Below the pieces are notes generated by a model. The model did not search any database. It worked only from the letters and a program-made list of their open reading frames with translations, and had not been told where the DNA came from. A program made the translations under genes and the position numbers. Below are positions 61,713-64,000 of a stretch of DNA of 64,000 nt, piece after piece. The stretch spans positions 48,744-112,743 of the forward strand of contig JADLBU010000093.1 of NCBI GenBank assembly GCA_020847535.1. Reading direction: 5' to 3'. The stretch comes from Phycisphaerales bacterium. GTDB taxonomy: Bacteria > Planctomycetota > Phycisphaerae > Phycisphaerales > UBA1924. Every line of letters starts with the position of its first letter. Position 1 is the first letter of the stretch.

Positions 61713-62396
61713 ATGAGTAGGCGAGTTCTCGGAACCTGTGCTGGGATCGCCATGTTCGGCGCCGCAACCGAGCTCGCAGGCGCGGCCGTGGTCATGCACG
61801 ACAATTCCGAACAGACCTTCAAATGGACCCGCGGCTTGTTTTCAGGCGAGCCGGTTTATGACGGCACATTCCTGGACATTACCAAGCCCGCTTCGGAGCA
61901 GTCGGGCGAGCGTCGGCCGGGCACCATCGGAAGGTGGTACTACCCGAATCAATCGAGCAGCTACTGGGCGTTGTCATTTTTGTGGGGCGAGAGCGGCGCT
62001 GAGATTGCAAGAACCACGGACTGGGTGTGGATCGACTGGCAGGACTTGATCTTGAAGGTCAAGCCTGCACGTGATTACGCGCCTGGCGAGTTCGTAACTT
62101 CCTCTGACAACTGGATCTATCAGACTGATTACTACTGGCATCTGCCGTTCGATGAGAAGTATGAGACTGGCTCCCCGGGTATCGGGGAACCGGCGTACCT
62201 AGGTGTGCGCGTCAAGATGGCCGACAATCAGTGGCACTACGGCTGGATCTACTTCACCGACTACCAGTGGCCGCTGGCGTGGGCCTATGAGACCGAGCCC
62301 AACACGCCGATCCAGGTGCCCATCCCCGCGCCATCGGCAGGAATGTTGATGCTCGTTGGAATATCCCGCTTCATCCAGCGCCGATCCCGGCGCTGA
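61713..62396 (+). CDS. PEP-CTERM-like secreted protein
   Basis: A 227-residue exported protein. A signal peptide covers residues 1-25 (GTCAGIAMFGAATELAGA). The body is Trp/Tyr-rich ('RTTDWVWIDWQDLIL', 'TDYYWHLPFDEKYE', 'HYGWIYFTDYQWPLAW'). The tail has PAPSAG, a hydrophobic stretch (MLMLVGISRFI) and QRRSRR, the PEP-CTERM pattern with a less compact hydrophobic part. GAGGGAG lies 7 nt before the ATG at 61713. Function unknown. Confidence 0.72.
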   Translation: MSRRVLGTCAGIAMFGAATELAGAAVVMHDNSEQTFKWTRGLFSGEPVYDGTFLDITKPASEQSGERRPGTIGRWYYPNQSSSYWALSFLWGESGAEIARTTDWVWIDWQDLILKVKPARDYAPGEFVTSSDNWIYQTDYYWHLPFDEKYETGSPGIGEPAYLGVRVKMADNQWHYGWIYFTDYQWPLAWAYETEPNTPIQVPIPAPSAGMLMLVGISRFIQRRSRR

Positions 62397-62505
62397 ATCC
62401 TGAGTATCGCATCGCGGCGATGGCCGCGCGTGCGTTCACCGCCGCGATGAGTTCACCTGAAAAGCCGGCGCTGCGTGCATCCGCGCGGGCGTGGAGGGTT
62501 CTTCC

Positions 62506-63921
62506 ATGAAGCATGTAGGGCATGTCATCGCTGTCGCTGCGCTCACCGCCAATCCGCTGGTCCTTGGCAGGCCCGAGCCGCCTGAGCCGTGCATCAGCAT
62601 CCCCGGCATCTCGTGCGGCGGAATGCCGTACCTGACCGGCGAAGAAAAGTGGGCTCCCGACCTTGATGAGAATGAGGAGTACGACTGGGCTCCCAATCGT
62701 CTACCCGCCGCCTGGATGAACCTCCGGCCCGGCAACTACTGCGAGGCCACCGGCGGCAACTATCGCGGCCTCCAGTCATGGTGGTATGAAGAAGATGACA
62801 ACCCCGGCTATGAACCTCCAGAGACGTGGCAAGAGTCCGAGGCGTTCGATGACCTTCACTTCAAACTTGTCGAAGCGTACGGCCACGGCTTCCGCAGGAT
62901 CATCCTGAACCTCCCGGCCGGCATGGTGCGTGGGCAGAACATGGCCAGCTCCCAGTGGTGGTCGATGCCCGAGTGGAAGCGCAACCTCTTCACCTGCCTC
63001 ATTGCGGACTGGCTCACCGAGCATCCCGACACGCAGTTCGAGATCTACAGCGCCTTCCAGGTTAACGATCCGGCCTCGTTGTGCATGAAAGACAACATCC
63101 ATGCAGTTCCAACCACGATGCCCGGAGAATGCGTGCCGCCTCCCTCCACATCCCCGAACGGCCAGATGTTCTATCCGTGCGACAGCTCGGACACAGCCTA
63201 TTCGCCGTCCCCCTTCGTCCAGACGGATGTCTGCCTCTTCCACACGACGAACTCTCCCTGGCAGCATCTCGGGATCACGCGCGTGTGGCTGGACTGGTCC
63301 CACACGCACTGGACCCAGTTCCACCAGTTCCCGTACTGCCCGCTCTACGCGCCGGGCAGCCAGGAACATCACTTCCTCGGAATGGAGGCTTTCCCGATGG
63401 ATTTCACCGATCCGGACAACCCGGAAATCATCACAAACCGGGCGATCCATTGCCCGGCGATCATCTTTGATGGGCACATTCCCGGGGTTGACAGCGACCA
63501 GTCCTGGGAAGTCTCTGCGCACGCCGACACAACGGAACTGATGGTTCTCGTCAATCCCAATCTTGCGTACTTCGAGTCGCAGAACGATGGGGACAGCAGC
63601 TTCAACATGTTCGATGTGCTCGCCTGGACCCAGCGTGGCTTCGTGCTCGCGTGCGCGGGTGTCGGCGCCATCGGCGTCGATCCTGAATCACCCGCGGCAC
63701 TCAAAATGATCGAGTACATGAAGCGCGTCTATGACTTCGGCACGCTCTACAACCGCGCCGACTTCAACGGAGATGAGGTCGTCAACTCTACCGACCAGTC
63801 CGACTTCAACGCGGCCTACGCGCTCTACTCGGGCCAGTCCGGCTGCAACTGGGTGCATGGGGACTTGAGCGGCGATACTACCCCGGTCTGTATTGTTTTG
63901 ACATCTCACGCGGCGGCGTAA
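62506..63921 (+). CDS. Exported protein with a dockerin repeat, C-terminus disrupted
   Basis: A 471-residue protein with a signal-like N-terminus and a Trp/Asp-rich body of unknown family ('RRIILNLPAGMVRGQNMASSQ', 'WLDWSHTHWTQFHQFPYCPLY'). Near the end is a complete type I dockerin-like repeat ('DFNGDEVVNSTDQSDFNAAYALYSG' in parts, with an EF-hand-like DxNxDxxxNxxD series). The second repeat begins 'HGDLSGD' and then breaks off at about 63877 into unrelated codons to a stop at 63921, where more dockerin should follow. GGAGG 8 nt before the ATG supports 62506. Confidence 0.75.
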   Translation: MKHVGHVIAVAALTANPLVLGRPEPPEPCISIPGISCGGMPYLTGEEKWAPDLDENEEYDWAPNRLPAAWMNLRPGNYCEATGGNYRGLQSWWYEEDDNPGYEPPETWQESEAFDDLHFKLVEAYGHGFRRIILNLPAGMVRGQNMASSQWWSMPEWKRNLFTCLIADWLTEHPDTQFEIYSAFQVNDPASLCMKDNIHAVPTTMPGECVPPPSTSPNGQMFYPCDSSDTAYSPSPFVQTDVCLFHTTNSPWQHLGITRVWLDWSHTHWTQFHQFPYCPLYAPGSQEHHFLGMEAFPMDFTDPDNPEIITNRAIHCPAIIFDGHIPGVDSDQSWEVSAHADTTELMVLVNPNLAYFESQNDGDSSFNMFDVLAWTQRGFVLACAGVGAIGVDPESPAALKMIEYMKRVYDFGTLYNRADFNGDEVVNSTDQSDFNAAYALYSGQSGCNWVHGDLSGDTTPVCIVLTSHAAA

Positions 63922-64000
63922 CGAACGTGCTCTTCACGGAAGTAGGCGCTGACGATGTCCGGCCGGCGTTGCGTTGAGCGCAAGTAGGATCGAAGGCCGC
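63877..64000 (-). mobile_element. Probable insertion element breaking the dockerin gene (edge)
   Basis: From 63877 the expected dockerin sequence is replaced. On the minus strand a frame open from the right edge ends at 63906 ('STQRRPDIVSAYFREEHVRY...'), consistent with the C-terminus of a transposase, but I do not recognise a family. The other end lies outside the window. Confidence 0.4.

Overview
The window is high-GC bacterial DNA that looks like a chromosome segment of a planctomycete, most likely of the Phycisphaerae type. The evidence is two secreted proteins ending in duplicated EF-hand-like 'GC-type dockerin' tails with a terminal Gly-Cys, three short secreted proteins with PEP-CTERM-like sorting tails, a Ser/Thr kinase fused to WD40 repeats, and a mixture of genes with and without Shine-Dalgarno sites. 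No rRNA, CRISPR array, plasmid or phage module is visible. Assignment to a group is inference from gene content.

Layout. 1-1416: end of a restriction-modification pair. 1476-4007: rsmA, then two PEP-CTERM proteins on the opposite strand. 4253-9741: nuoG, a small membrane protein, a PP2C-type phosphatase, a Kef-type antiporter and tRNA-Tyr. 9875-16557: a secreted GC-dockerin metalloprotease facing a kinase-WD40 receptor, followed by a dead dockerin fragment fused to an IS3 remnant. 16614-26912: topA, a GbsR/MarR-type regulator with a coupled small gene, surE, a membrane/spermidine-synthase fusion, a KdsC-like phosphatase with an added N-terminal module, and a secreted nuclease/phosphatase-fold protein with a GC-dockerin. 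26925-35042: PilZ protein, heptosyltransferase-like GT9, RidA, PhnP-like hydrolase, RecQ, a DUF2325-like protein and a cupin. 35115-40817: aconitase, LysR regulator, small membrane protein and sucD. 40893-46473: surface-glycan genes (GT-like, GT4, formyltransferase, GT9), a DUF1579 protein and tRNA-Ala. 46884-59239: a leftward run with an M20 amidohydrolase, GH2, ribokinase, GH38-like mannosidase, an unknown protein, a CE7-like esterase and a TolB-like lipoprotein, which looks like a glycan-degradation locus. 59349-64000: a BatA/VWA protein, a PEP-CTERM protein, and a dockerin protein whose tail is cut by what looks like a mobile element.

Themes. (1) Secreted proteins with two kinds of C-terminal sorting or anchoring tails. 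(2) Cell-envelope glycan synthesis and breakdown. (3) TCA-cycle and respiratory genes scattered as single genes (nuoG, acnA, sucD). (4) Heptanucleotide-phased short tandem repeats at many sites, one forming a 21-bp perfect hairpin inside the mannosidase reading frame. These repeats, the dockerin/IS3 chimera and the inverted-repeat element at 51214-51309 are the least explained structures here.
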